Shown here piece after piece: positions 36,555 to 45,812 of a DNA stretch of 64,000 bases (position 1 is its first letter; each line of letters begins with the position of its first letter). The stretch comes from Clostridium sp. DL-VIII. GTDB taxonomy: Bacteria > Bacillota > Clostridia > Clostridiales > Clostridiaceae. The stretch spans positions 6,032,279-6,096,278 of the forward strand of contig NZ_CM001240.1 in NCBI RefSeq assembly GCF_000230835.1, read 5' to 3'. Under the pieces are notes generated by a model. The model searched no databases. It saw only the letters and a list, made by a program, of their open reading frames with translations, and was not told the origin of the DNA. The translations under genes and the position numbers were made by a program.

Positions 36555-39500
36555 TTATTTTTTTACAGTTACAACACATGTTGCATATTTTCCGCTTCCA
36601 TCGCTTGCTGTGCATGTTATTGTTGCACTTCCTGCTCCTACTGCCGTTAACTTTCCATTTGAACTTACTGTTGCTACCTTTGTATTACTTGATTTCCATA
36701 TAACATTCTTATTACTTGCATTGCTTGGCAACACTGTTGCTATAAACGTTCCTGTTTTTCCTACTGTCCAGTTTAATTTATTGGTATTTAATTTTACTGA
36801 GGTCACTTTTACTGTTGCTGGTTTTGTTACCGTAACTACACATGTTGCATATTTTCCACTTCCATCACTTGCTGTGCATGTTATTGTTGCACTTCCTGCT
36901 CCTACTGCTGTTAATTTTCCATTTGCATCAACTGTTGCTACCTTTGTGTTACTTGATTTCCATGTAACACCTTTGTTACTTGCATTACTTGGCAACACTG
37001 TTGCTGTAAACGTTCCTGTTTTTCCTACTGTCCAGTTTAATTTATTGGTATTTAATTTTACTGAGGTCACTTTTACTGTTGCTGGTTTTGTTACCGTAAC
37101 TACACATGTTGCATATTTTCCACTTCCATCACTTGCTGTGCATGTTATTGTTGCACTTCCTGCTCCTACTGCTGTTAATTTTCCATTTGCATCTACTGTT
37201 GCTACCTTTGTGTTACTCGACTTCCATGTAACACTTTTATTACTTGCATTACTTGGCGCCACTGTTGCTGTAAATGTTCCTGTTTTTCCTACTGTCCAAT
37301 TTAAATTTGTTGTATTTAATGTTACTGATGTTACCTTTGTTAATGGATTAGTTACCGTAACTACACATGTTGCATATTTTCCACTTCCATCACTTGCTGT
37401 GCATGTTATTGTTGCACTTCCTGCTCCTACTGCTGTTAATTTTCCATTTGCATCAACTGTTGCTACCTTTGTGTTACTTGATTTCCATGTAACACCTTTG
37501 TTACTTGCATTACTTGGCGCCACTGTTACTGTAAATGTTCCTGTTTTTCCTACTGTCCAATTTAAATTTGTTGTATTTAATGTTACTGATGTTACCTTTG
37601 TTAATGGATTAGTTACCGTAACTACACATGTTGCATATTTTCCACTTCCATCACTTGCTGTGCATGTTATTGTTGCACTTCCTGCTCCTACTGCTGTTAA
37701 TTTTCCATTTGCATCTACTGTTGCTACCTTTGTGTTACTCGACTTCCATGTAACACTTTTATTACTTGCATTACTTGGCGCCACTGTTGCTGTAAATGTT
37801 CCTGTTTTTCCTACTGTCCAGTTTAAAGCATTTGTGTTTAATAGAACTGATGTCACTTTTACTGTTGGTGGTTCCTTTATAACAATCTTACTTTCGTCTA
37901 CTCCAGCACTTTCTAATAATTCCTTTGTCTTTTCACTAAGTACATAAAACAATGTACTATTACAATCTACAAATGCATAATTTCCTATGCTTTTTACACT
38001 ATCTGGTATAGTTATACTTGTTAAATTATTACATCCCCAGAACGCAGAATCACCAATACTTGTAATAGAATTTGGTATTACTATACTTGATAACTTACTA
38101 CAACCTTGAAATGCAGAATCTCCTATACTTATTACATTTCCCTGAATGATTATACTTGTTATATTACTAAGATTTTTAAATGAGGATTTCCCTATATTAG
38201 TTACTGGAACTCCATTAATTGTACTTGGCATGATTAACTGAGTGTCACTTCCATTGTATGTTGTTATTGTTCCTGTATTTGAATCAAATCCAAAATCCGA
38301 TTTACCAGTTACTATGATTTTACTTTCATCTACCAGCGCACTGATTAAAAGATTTTTTATTTGTTCATTCTCCACATAAAATAGTGCTTTTTCACAATTA
38401 TTAAATGCATTACTCTTTATACTTGTTACACTGGCAGGAATAGTTATACTTGATAAACTACTGCATTCTTTAAATGCATTTTCATCTATACTTGTTACAT
38501 GGCTTGGTATAGTAATACTTTTTAAATTGCTACATCCATAAAAAGCAAAACGTCCTACTGTTGTTACACTATCTGGTATTGTTATACTTGTTAAATTGCT
38601 ACACTGTTCAAACATCTGTTCACTTATATTGGCTAAATTATTTGGTAATATTATACTTGTTAAGTTGGTACATTCTCCAAATGCAGTATTATGTATAGTT
38701 TTCACACTGTTTGGTATAGTGATATTTTGTAAGTTGCTACATCCATAAAATGCTTGACTATCTATTTCTGTTATATTATCAGGTACGGTAATACTAGTTA
38801 AACTAGTACAATTTTGAAATAACTGCGAATTTATAAGCGTTAATCCTTTTGGTATATTCACACTAATTAAGCTACTACAATTTTCAAACGCCTCATATCC
38901 TATATTTTTTACATTATCTGGTAGTGATATATTTTTCAAAGCACTACATCTATAAAATGCGTAATTTCCTATACTTCTTACACTACTAGGTATAGTTATA
39001 CCTGTTAAATTACTGCATCCATAAAATACAGAATCAGCTATAGTAGGTATATTATTCGGAAGACTTACATTTATTAAGTTACTGCATCCATAGAATGCTG
39101 AGTCTCCTATACTTCCCACACTATCTGGTATGGTTATACTTGTTAATTTGCTACATCCATAAAATGCAGATTTAGATATTGATGTTATGCTATTTGGTAT
39201 TGTTATACTTGATAAATTACTACATCCATAAAATGAATAATCCGCAATATATGTCATATGGGGCGGTATATTTACACTTTGTAAATTAGTACAATTTTTA
39301 AACACATTATATCCTGTGCTTGTTACAGTATCTGGTATAGTTACATTTTTTATATTATTACAATTTGCAAATGCACCGTATCCTAATGCTCCTACTCTAG
39401 TTCCATTAATTTGACTTGGTATAATAACATCCGTTGCACTACCTGTGTATCCTGTTATTATTATTGTTCCTGAATCCACCTCATATGTAAAATCCGATTC

Positions 39501-39719
39501 ACTATTCGCACTTGAATTGACAAGCTTATTATCCGCTGCTTCTATAATAGTATTTTCTTCAGTAGTACCTGCCTTTGAATCTGTTACTTGAGCTGAGTTT
39601 ATTAGTATACTTCTCTCATTATCCTTTTCTGCAGAAAGTGCTAAAGTAGTTTGGAGCAAACTTGTACACATTGTTAATAACAAGAATGTAATAATTTCTT
39701 TTCTTTTTGCTTTCAGCAT
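36555..39719 (-). CDS. Secreted BspA-type leucine-rich repeat protein with five Big_2 modules
   Basis: A 1054-residue exported protein, paralogue of the next downstream gene. After the signal peptide (cleavage near LSA-E), LRR_5/BspA repeats fill residues about 65-470 (SITIPDSVGSIGDSAFYGCS). A short second LRR block follows (about 480-610). Five Big_2 modules end the protein, in the order one NALNW type, two TNLNW types and two NKLNW types. There is no sorting signal or wall-binding repeat. The ATG has GAGGGAT upstream. It is followed by its own terminator, so it is monocistronic. A matrix or host adhesion role is inferred from BspA relatives. Confidence 0.9.
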   Translation of the reverse strand: MLKAKRKEIITFLLLTMCTSLLQTTLALSAEKDNERSILINSAQVTDSKAGTTEENTIIEAADNKLVNSSANSESDFTYEVDSGTIIITGYTGSATDVIIPSQINGTRVGALGYGAFANCNNIKNVTIPDTVTSTGYNVFKNCTNLQSVNIPPHMTYIADYSFYGCSNLSSITIPNSITSISKSAFYGCSKLTSITIPDSVGSIGDSAFYGCSNLINVSLPNNIPTIADSVFYGCSNLTGITIPSSVRSIGNYAFYRCSALKNISLPDNVKNIGYEAFENCSSLISVNIPKGLTLINSQLFQNCTSLTSITVPDNITEIDSQAFYGCSNLQNITIPNSVKTIHNTAFGECTNLTSIILPNNLANISEQMFEQCSNLTSITIPDSVTTVGRFAFYGCSNLKSITIPSHVTSIDENAFKECSSLSSITIPASVTSIKSNAFNNCEKALFYVENEQIKNLLISALVDESKIIVTGKSDFGFDSNTGTITTYNGSDTQLIMPSTINGVPVTNIGKSSFKNLSNITSIIIQGNVISIGDSAFQGCSKLSSIVIPNSITSIGDSAFWGCNNLTSITIPDSVKSIGNYAFVDCNSTLFYVLSEKTKELLESAGVDESKIVIKEPPTVKVTSVLLNTNALNWTVGKTGTFTATVAPSNASNKSVTWKSSNTKVATVDANGKLTAVGAGSATITCTASDGSGKYATCVVTVTNPLTKVTSVTLNTTNLNWTVGKTGTFTVTVAPSNASNKGVTWKSSNTKVATVDANGKLTAVGAGSATITCTASDGSGKYATCVVTVTNPLTKVTSVTLNTTNLNWTVGKTGTFTATVAPSNASNKSVTWKSSNTKVATVDANGKLTAVGAGSATITCTASDGSGKYATCVVTVTKPATVKVTSVKLNTNKLNWTVGKTGTFTATVLPSNASNKGVTWKSSNTKVATVDANGKLTAVGAGSATITCTASDGSGKYATCVVTVTKPATVKVTSVKLNTNKLNWTVGKTGTFIATVLPSNASNKNVIWKSSNTKVATVSSNGKLTAVGAGSATITCTASDGSGKYATCVVTVKK
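36560..37850. repeat. Tandem 261-264-bp coding repeats (Big_2 modules)
   Basis: Units beginning near ACACATGTTGCATATTTTCC recur at about 36574, 36838, 37102, 37363 and 37624. Two sub-types are visible: a 264-bp unit present twice, and a 261-bp unit present twice in a row. Neighbouring copies are nearly identical, a sign of recent duplication or gene conversion. Confidence 0.88.
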
Positions 39720-39825
39720 GTTATCCCTCCATATTTTCCATAATTTATACTTATTATAACATTATACCATATCAAAAATTATCTCAAAACAAAATATTAC
39801 ATATATACCACATTTAAATAAAATA

Positions 39826-39861
39826 AAAAACCATGTGATAACTTAATATCTGCACGGTTTC
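39826..39861 (-). terminator. Rho-independent terminator of the dlt-like operon
   Basis: On the minus strand AAACCGTG pairs with CACATGGTTT (with a G-U pair), followed by TTTTATTTTATTT. It lies just after the dltC-like stop codon. Confidence 0.65.
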
Positions 39862-39871
39862 TCTTCTGTAT

Positions 39872-40099
39872 TTATTCTTCTTGTAAACGCTGTATCATAT
39901 TGAAAATGGCTTGTGCACTATTAAAATTTTCAGGGATTATTTCAATAGCTGGAATTTCAATATCGTATTCTTCATCAATTAAATTGACAATTTGAATAAT
40001 ATCAAATGAATCTAAAATTCCTTCATCCACCAAAGTCTTACACTCATTAAAATCCACATCATCTCTAACCTCTTCTAATAATTTAATTAATTTTTCCAT
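39872..40099 (-). CDS. dltC: D-alanyl carrier protein-like acyl carrier protein
   Basis: A 75-residue carrier protein, the normal size for DltC. The phosphopantetheine attachment site is visible as GILDSFDIIQIV, with Ser near residue 31 and Phe in place of the common Leu after it. In the Dlt pathway the carrier is charged with D-alanine by DltA and hands it to the membrane machinery for esterification of teichoic acid. It is the last gene of the four-gene unit, 33 nt after the dltA-like gene, with AAAGGAG before the ATG. The operon context makes the assignment firm for the carrier role. The identity of the cargo amino acid is less certain. Confidence 0.85.
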   Translation of the reverse strand: MEKLIKLLEEVRDDVDFNECKTLVDEGILDSFDIIQIVNLIDEEYDIEIPAIEIIPENFNSAQAIFNMIQRLQEE

Positions 40100-40132
40100 A
40101 ATAGTTCTCCTTTACCATAATATATAAAATTT

Positions 40133-41647
40133 TCATTTCGATATATATTCATTTTTTAGTTTTGTTCGATCAATTTTTCCATTCATATTAAGCGGCATAT
40201 TTGATGGATTATGGTATACATTAGGTATCATATAACGTGGAATCTTTTTCATTAACAACTTTGACATTTCTTTTGTATCTAAATCTCCTGTATATACCGC
40301 AACAATATGATCATTTTCTATATTATATAGGCAGCAACACATATCTACGCCATCTAAAGCACCTATTGCATTTTCTATTTCTCCAAGTTCAATACGATTT
40401 CCCATATGTTTAATTTGAAAATCTTTACGTGATGCATATACTAATTCTCTATTTTCATTCCAGTAAACTAAATCTCCCGTACAATAAACTGTTTCAGGAT
40501 AGCTATTATTTACTGGATTTTGTATGAACACCTCTTTTGTCTTTTCAGGATTATTATAATATCCGCAAGCTAGGAACGAACCGCGAATTAATAATTCACC
40601 AATCTTACCACATTCATCAATAAGCTCTCCATTCTCATTCACTACTAACGCACCCACATTATCACATGGCACTCCTATTGGAATAGGTTCATCATCCCTA
40701 AATTCTCTATCAACTATATAATAAATTCCAATGTCTGTAATCTCAGTAGGCCCAAATAAATTAGCATACATTGCATGCGGAACGTGCCTACGCCAAATAT
40801 TAAGCTGCTTAGTAGGCATTGTTTCACCTGCAAATAGAATTCTCCTTAAATTCGGTACTTGTACCACATCTAAAGCTCCTAGATTTGCAACTATACTCAA
40901 CGCTGAAGGAACCCAATAAATTGTATTAATCTCTTTCTCTTTTACAAACTCTAATAATTTTACAGGAAAAGAGAATAACATTTTAGGAATAATGTATAAT
41001 GTAGCAGCACTTCGAATAGTTGCAAATATATCTAATACAGACATACTAAAATAAAATGGTGTTTGATTTCCAAACACTGTTTTTTCATTTAGGTCAAATG
41101 TTTTGGTGACCCAATCTGCATAATCTATTACGGAACGATGGCATACAATAACACCTTTAGGAACTCCTGTTGATCCACTTGTGAAAAGAATATACAAAGG
41201 ATCAGTATCAATCATTTGTCTTCGAGCATTTTCTAATTGCTCTGGATTCTGTGGCAGCATGTGAATCTCATCATACAATACCTTTAAGCAATCTGTTTCC
41301 ATAAGAGGAAGAAATTTTTCTGTCTTATTATCATAAATTACAACAGCTGGCTGCAGTGTTTTTAATATTATATTAATTCGTTCCATAGGCATTTTTGCAT
41401 CTAATGGAACATAGAAACACCCCGCATATGCAGCTCCCATAAAAGCTGCAATATTCCTGGCGTTTTTTTCCATATACACAACAACCGCTTTACGAGTACC
41501 TATTTCCCTCACTAAAAAACTTCCAATACTACGAGCTGCTTCAGCTAACTCATGATAAGTTAATTCATATTCATTATCAGAAAAAGCAATTTTATCCGGA
41601 AATTCTTTTTCTGATCTTTCAAGATACGTTAAAATACTTTTCTCCAT
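40133..41647 (-). CDS. dltA: DltA-like amino acid adenylating enzyme
   Basis: A 504-residue ANL-superfamily ligase, about the normal DltA length. It would activate an amino acid with ATP and load it on the carrier protein. Visible motifs are LFTSGSTGVPKGV (P-loop-like A3), NLFGPTEITDIG (A5), YCTGDLVYWN (A7), and the C-terminal Lys region NMNGKIDRTKL (A10). The substrate-pocket region around NQTPFYFSMSVLDIF resembles DltA, which normally has a Phe-Asp-Leu-Ser core. Here FYFSMS replaces FSFDLS, so the Asp is lost and D-alanine specificity should be treated as probable rather than certain. It lies between the dltD-like and dltC-like genes. Confidence 0.85.
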   Translation of the reverse strand: MEKSILTYLERSEKEFPDKIAFSDNEYELTYHELAEAARSIGSFLVREIGTRKAVVVYMEKNARNIAAFMGAAYAGCFYVPLDAKMPMERINIILKTLQPAVVIYDNKTEKFLPLMETDCLKVLYDEIHMLPQNPEQLENARRQMIDTDPLYILFTSGSTGVPKGVIVCHRSVIDYADWVTKTFDLNEKTVFGNQTPFYFSMSVLDIFATIRSAATLYIIPKMLFSFPVKLLEFVKEKEINTIYWVPSALSIVANLGALDVVQVPNLRRILFAGETMPTKQLNIWRRHVPHAMYANLFGPTEITDIGIYYIVDREFRDDEPIPIGVPCDNVGALVVNENGELIDECGKIGELLIRGSFLACGYYNNPEKTKEVFIQNPVNNSYPETVYCTGDLVYWNENRELVYASRKDFQIKHMGNRIELGEIENAIGALDGVDMCCCLYNIENDHIVAVYTGDLDTKEMSKLLMKKIPRYMIPNVYHNPSNMPLNMNGKIDRTKLKNEYISK

Positions 41648-41673
41648 ATTATTACCTACACTTTCTAAAAATC

Positions 41674-43023
41674 TTATTTTGAAATTTCTTCTTCGTAGTA
41701 GCGAGTTAATTTATCATCACTAGCTCCATTTACCCTAGCATTTACTCGTATTTTATATTTTTTATATTCTGATGAATCAAAAATAAAAGTTGGACTTTTA
41801 TCATAATCCCGTATTATCTTTTGCTCTCCTGTTTCCAAATCTGTTAAGACAAATTGGTATTCTGGAGTCACCTTAGTTCCATGAGTAGAATCAGCAGTTA
41901 ATTTTATTTTACCCCCATCTTTTGTAAAGTTAAACCATGTATTTGCAATATAATTTATAGATGCTTTATACTCTTCTGGTGTATAAAAATATTTACCCAT
42001 ATCTTCACCATTTTGTCTTAATTTTAAGAAGTCCGCAAAAGATTCTGAAAAAGCCTTCGCACCTGTACTATTAAGATGCTCTCCATCGCAAAAATAATTT
42101 TCATTCAATTTAAATAATTCCGATTTAATTAAACTATAATCATAATACTCAATATTTAAGTCCTTAGCAATTTTAGCTATCTCATTATTGAAATCAAAAT
42201 AGTTATTAACTCTTAGTACTTGATATACAGGAGCTGGTGGATTCAAGAGAATTAATTCACAATTATTTTCTTTACATAACTCAGATATTTTTTTTAAATA
42301 TTCTACATTCTTTCCCTGTATCTCACTGATATTTCTATTAGTACGAGAAACTTTTAAATTATTATAATTAATAGTTCCATTTGGATCATTAGGATTCAAT
42401 TTTATAGCTCCGTTTCCTATATAACCAGTTTTATTTTTTTCAAAATCCTCCACTTGTCCTGGCTCTGGATAATTAATATAAGACTTATCCAATTTTTCGT
42501 GAAAATTTTTCATTAAAGCCTGTACAGAATTTACATGATATCCACGCCATGGAAAAAGCCTGTCCAAATATGCCCCATCTAGGGCAGAGGACATAAAATA
42601 ATATTCTATTTGATTTATAAATGATTTCATATATGGTGCAGTACTAGTATATGCTAAAGTTTTTTCTTCCTTTATTGTGAAATTAAGCTGCTCTGCGGTT
42701 AAAATAATTAATTTTGGTTTCTGATAATCAAACAATTCCTTTAAAGAATAATATGTACCAACAAACATTTGTGAAGGAAATGCATAATCAAATGTCTTTA
42801 CGCCTAATTTTTTATCCATAATGTAAGGATAAACATCTCTTTCTGATAATGAAGCACCTATAAACGCTACATCAATATTTTCTTTTTGAGAATACATTTC
42901 ACGCATAGTCATCCTTGCATTTCCGCCCTTAGGTACAAAGACAAATATTAAGGTATAGTTTATCATAAATAATAATATTATAAATATTATCACTCTAAAC
43001 CATGCTGCTTTAGAATTGTGCAT
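41674..43023 (-). CDS. dltD: DltD-like SGNH-fold membrane protein
   Basis: A 449-residue protein with one N-terminal membrane segment (about residues 8-28) and an extracytoplasmic SGNH-hydrolase-like domain. The nucleophile block is visible as VAFIGASLSERD and the catalytic Asp-His block as FCDGEHLNSTGAKAF. In Dlt systems DltD takes part in the extracellular steps of D-alanine transfer. The start at 43023 has GGGAGG 8 nt upstream, lying inside the end of the dltB-like gene (14-nt overlap), which indicates translational coupling. The C-terminal 80 residues form an additional beta-rich part. An O-acyltransferase role like that of AlgJ/AlgX-type partners is an alternative. Confidence 0.8.
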   Translation of the reverse strand: MHNSKAAWFRVIIFIILLFMINYTLIFVFVPKGGNARMTMREMYSQKENIDVAFIGASLSERDVYPYIMDKKLGVKTFDYAFPSQMFVGTYYSLKELFDYQKPKLIILTAEQLNFTIKEEKTLAYTSTAPYMKSFINQIEYYFMSSALDGAYLDRLFPWRGYHVNSVQALMKNFHEKLDKSYINYPEPGQVEDFEKNKTGYIGNGAIKLNPNDPNGTINYNNLKVSRTNRNISEIQGKNVEYLKKISELCKENNCELILLNPPAPVYQVLRVNNYFDFNNEIAKIAKDLNIEYYDYSLIKSELFKLNENYFCDGEHLNSTGAKAFSESFADFLKLRQNGEDMGKYFYTPEEYKASINYIANTWFNFTKDGGKIKLTADSTHGTKVTPEYQFVLTDLETGEQKIIRDYDKSPTFIFDSSEYKKYKIRVNARVNGASDDKLTRYYEEEISK

Positions 43024-44611
43024 ACATAAAACCTCCCAGTAAATTTGTTGAACTAGCATCAAAACAGATAATTGCAAAAATTAACGCATAAAGCACTGCC
43101 CATCTAAGAAACAAGTTTTTTTGAGACAAAAACTCTCGAATTTTGATTCCATTTTCCTGCATTATACTTATTATTAATAATATAATTGTCGCTGCAAATA
43201 GCACTATAAAATCATGTGGCTTAATACCAAGCTTAAGAATTGTTCCATCCATTAATTCGTTAAACTTAAAATTCGTTATAGTATTATGCAGCATATAGAA
43301 TGAAGCATGTAGTGCATTTCCCCTATCAAAATACCAGCCTAAGTTTACAATAAAAAATGTCCTTAATATTCTAAATAAATGATACGGAAAACATTTGGTA
43401 TTTACTCTGGTCATTTTTTTTAACCATATATAAAAAGGTTCTAAGATAGCACTAAAAGCAATTATAATACCATTGTATAAGCCCCATGCTACGTAATGCC
43501 AATATGGGCCATGCCAAATCCCAACAACTAAAAACACTACAAGATTCGCGATAGCAACCGGTATTACTTTCCCAGTTCTCTTACCAAGATGTTTATTGGC
43601 ATATTTTCCCATTTTGCCCATTCGCTTGGTAAGTGCTAAGGGATAAAAAATATAATCTCTCATCCAAGAACCTAGTGAGATGTGCCATCTACGCCAGAAT
43701 TCTGATAATGAAGTTGAAAAATACGGACGTTTAAAGTTTATAGACATATTAATTCCAAATAATTCAGCAATACCCATAGCTACATCTATTCCACCAGAAA
43801 AATCAGCATATTGCTGCAATGAGTAAAATAGTATCCCTATTATTGTAATACCACCACCATACTTGTCATAATGACCAAATACCTGATTAACAACTGCTAC
43901 TGCTCTATCAGCAATTATCATCTTTTTAAAAAGTCCCCATAAAATTAACTGCAATCCATATTGAAATTTATTCAAGTCAAATTTATGATCTCCATATAGC
44001 TGATTTGCTAGTTTATCGAATCTATTAATAGGACCCTGTATAATTTGAGGAAAAAAAGAAATAAATAATGCAAACTTAAACAAGTTTTTTTCCGCCTTAT
44101 ATTTACCGTTATACACATCAATAAAATATCCCATAGATTGAAATGTATAAAAGGATATTCCAAGAGGCAGTAATAATCCTAGGGTAATCGGCTCTATTTT
44201 ATTTCCTGTTGTCAGATTAACTAATCCTGTAATATTCTCTGTTAAAAAATTAAAGTATTTCAAAAATGCAAGAATTCCAAAATTAATTAATAAAACAAAC
44301 CAAAAAATTATCCGCTGTTTTTTCTTCGCCATAATTTTTATATTTTTCTTATCTTGCAGTGCTAAAAATTCTTTTTTTTCAATTAATTCACTTTCCATCT
44401 TCTCATTAATTTTACTAATTAGTACTGAGCCAATCCAAACACTAGCTGTCGTAAAAATAATATAACCAACAGTCTTTACTCCAGCAAATGTATAAAATAC
44501 ATAGCTGCCAATAAGCAGACATAACCATTGAAACTTTTTAGGCAAAAAATAATATGCCAAAATCAATACACATAAAAAAATCCAAAAATTAAATTCCAAA
44601 AATGACATCAT
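43010..44611 (-). CDS. dltB: DltB-like MBOAT O-acyltransferase
   Basis: A polytopic membrane protein of about 533 residues from the membrane-bound O-acyltransferase (MBOAT) family. About ten or more hydrophobic segments are visible. The conserved region with the catalytic His appears as VVGIWHGPYWHYVAWGLYNG, preceded by FWRRWHISLGSWMRDYIFYP. In Dlt systems DltB moves D-alanine from the carrier across the membrane. It is slightly longer than usual DltB (about 400-ish residues), and the N-terminal part has an inserted charged segment around residues 65-100. I put the start at one of two adjacent ATGs (44611, 44608); an ATG at 44626 has no ribosome binding site. First gene of the operon. Confidence 0.85.
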   Translation of the reverse strand: MMSFLEFNFWIFLCVLILAYYFLPKKFQWLCLLIGSYVFYTFAGVKTVGYIIFTTASVWIGSVLISKINEKMESELIEKKEFLALQDKKNIKIMAKKKQRIIFWFVLLINFGILAFLKYFNFLTENITGLVNLTTGNKIEPITLGLLLPLGISFYTFQSMGYFIDVYNGKYKAEKNLFKFALFISFFPQIIQGPINRFDKLANQLYGDHKFDLNKFQYGLQLILWGLFKKMIIADRAVAVVNQVFGHYDKYGGGITIIGILFYSLQQYADFSGGIDVAMGIAELFGINMSINFKRPYFSTSLSEFWRRWHISLGSWMRDYIFYPLALTKRMGKMGKYANKHLGKRTGKVIPVAIANLVVFLVVGIWHGPYWHYVAWGLYNGIIIAFSAILEPFYIWLKKMTRVNTKCFPYHLFRILRTFFIVNLGWYFDRGNALHASFYMLHNTITNFKFNELMDGTILKLGIKPHDFIVLFAATIILLIISIMQENGIKIREFLSQKNLFLRWAVLYALIFAIICFDASSTNLLGGFMYAQF

Positions 44612-44663
44612 TTCACATCCCAGCATTAAAATAAACTACCATTGTCTAAAAATACATTCTTAT

Positions 44664-44776
44664 AAAATATATTGTAATTAACAATATACATTTGATACTT
44701 AACAAATAATTTTAATAAATCCTGTACGGATTCTAGCAATAATTATACATTTCAAATTTTTAATTGCAACATATCT
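44664..44776. repeat. Palindromic intergenic repeat, copy 9
   Basis: ATTGTAATTAACAATATACA, centre AAATCCTGTACGGATTCT, then AATTATACATTTCAAATTTT and TAATTGCAACATAT. A diverged copy just upstream of the dltB-like gene. Confidence 0.65.
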
Positions 44777-44864
44777 ATAATTTACCTTAACATATTATAA
44801 TTTATTATTTTGTCAAAATCGTGTCAAATTTAAAATATATTATATACTCTAAGAATTTTCAACT

Positions 44865-44920
44865 TATTTTCTGAATAAAGAAATAGATAAGATTATGTAT
44901 CTTTATCTTATCTATTCTTT
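44865..44920 (-). terminator. Rho-independent terminator
   Basis: On the minus strand AAAGAATAGATAAGAT pairs with ATCTTATCTATTTCTTT (one bulge), followed by ATTCAG. It lies about 75 nt after the frameshifted gene at 44993-45591. The tail is only weakly T-rich. Confidence 0.55.
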
Positions 44921-44992
44921 GATTTACATATTATTTTGATTGTTGTCCCTTATAAAAAAATCATTATTAGCGCTACTGTTATTTAAGTAGAA

Positions 44993-45591
44993 CTATGCTT
45001 TTATTATTATTTGATTTGCATTAATTGAAGAATTACTATTGATAAGCAAATCCCTTATAGATTTATTACTCACATAATATTTTGCATCTTTCTTACATCC
45101 ACTAAATGCACTCGATCCTATACTTGTAATAGTTTGTCCATTTATTTTTGATGGAATTATAATTTTTTTATTATTCAATTTAGTTTTTAAGGTTAGGACT
45201 CCATTACTTACATTAGCATTAGTGCTATCAAGAGTTATCATATCCTTATCTATTACCGTCACTGCACACATGTTGCAGACTTCCCGCTTCCATCGTTTGC
45301 AGTACATGTTATTGTTGTACTCCCCACTCCTACTGCTATTAACTTTCCACTTGAACTTACTGTCGCTACCTTTGTATTGCTTGACTTCCATGTAACGTCT
45401 TTATTGCTTGCATTACTTGGTGCAATTGTTGCTGTAAATGTTCCCGTTTTTCCTACTGTCCAATTTAATTTATTTGTATTTAATTTTATTGATGTTACTT
45501 TTACTATACTTACTGCATTAGCTGTTATTGTAGTAAATTCCCCTAGTTGCATCAACATTGATATTACAAAAACTATTGTAATAATTCTCAA
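44993..45591 (-). pseudogene. Small secreted Big_2 / LRR_5-like protein, frameshifted
   Basis: Two overlapping minus-strand frames form one protein of about 200 residues. The first (45591-45259) has a signal peptide and one Big_2 module ending KSATCVQ. The second (ending at 44993) resumes with CAVTVIDKDM and continues with a short LRR_5-like segment (TSIGSSAFSGCKKD). Intact modules nearby read ATCAVTV or ATCVVTV, so a 1-2 base indel near 45260-45272 broke the frame. The first frame has only a TTG start; an AAAGG site lies upstream at an ATA codon (in frame, about eight codons earlier) where an ATG would be expected, so the start may be damaged too. Confidence 0.75.
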
Positions 45592-45739
45592 ATGTAGTTT
45601 GATTTTTATTATTATTATTCCTTTATTTCCAAATTATACTATTTTATATTATATCATATATACCATAATAGTGAAATGGTTTAAGTAAATATCTCTCAAT
45701 CCAATATATATTTAATATTTGTATTTATACCCATCTTTT

Positions 45740-45786
45740 TTTATTTTACGATAAAGGAGTTGTTATTAAAACAACTCCTTTATCGA
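45740..45786 (-). terminator. Rho-independent terminator
   Basis: On the minus strand CGATAAAGGAGTTGTT pairs with AACAACTCCTTTATCG, followed by TAAAATAAAAAAAG on that strand; T-rich on the other side. It lies about 30 nt after the 45813-48236 gene. The tail is A-rich rather than T-rich, so efficiency is uncertain, although the stem is perfect. Confidence 0.6.
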
Positions 45787-45812
45787 ATTCCACTATCATG
45801 TTGTAAGTTTTT

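Larger units (their letters stand above)
44627..44992. other. Intergenic region upstream of the dlt-like operon
   Basis: Holds repeat copy 9 and a terminator for the gene to the right. Two TTGACA hexamers (44812-44830 area, minus strand) and TATAAT near 44795-44800 could form the dlt promoter, but spacings of 11 or 22 nt are not standard. Confidence 0.45.

Noticed and set aside
36610..37947. Long plus-strand open frame of about 445 codons
   Set aside because: Again antisense to nearly identical Big_2 modules; the frame stays open only because each unit is a multiple of three.
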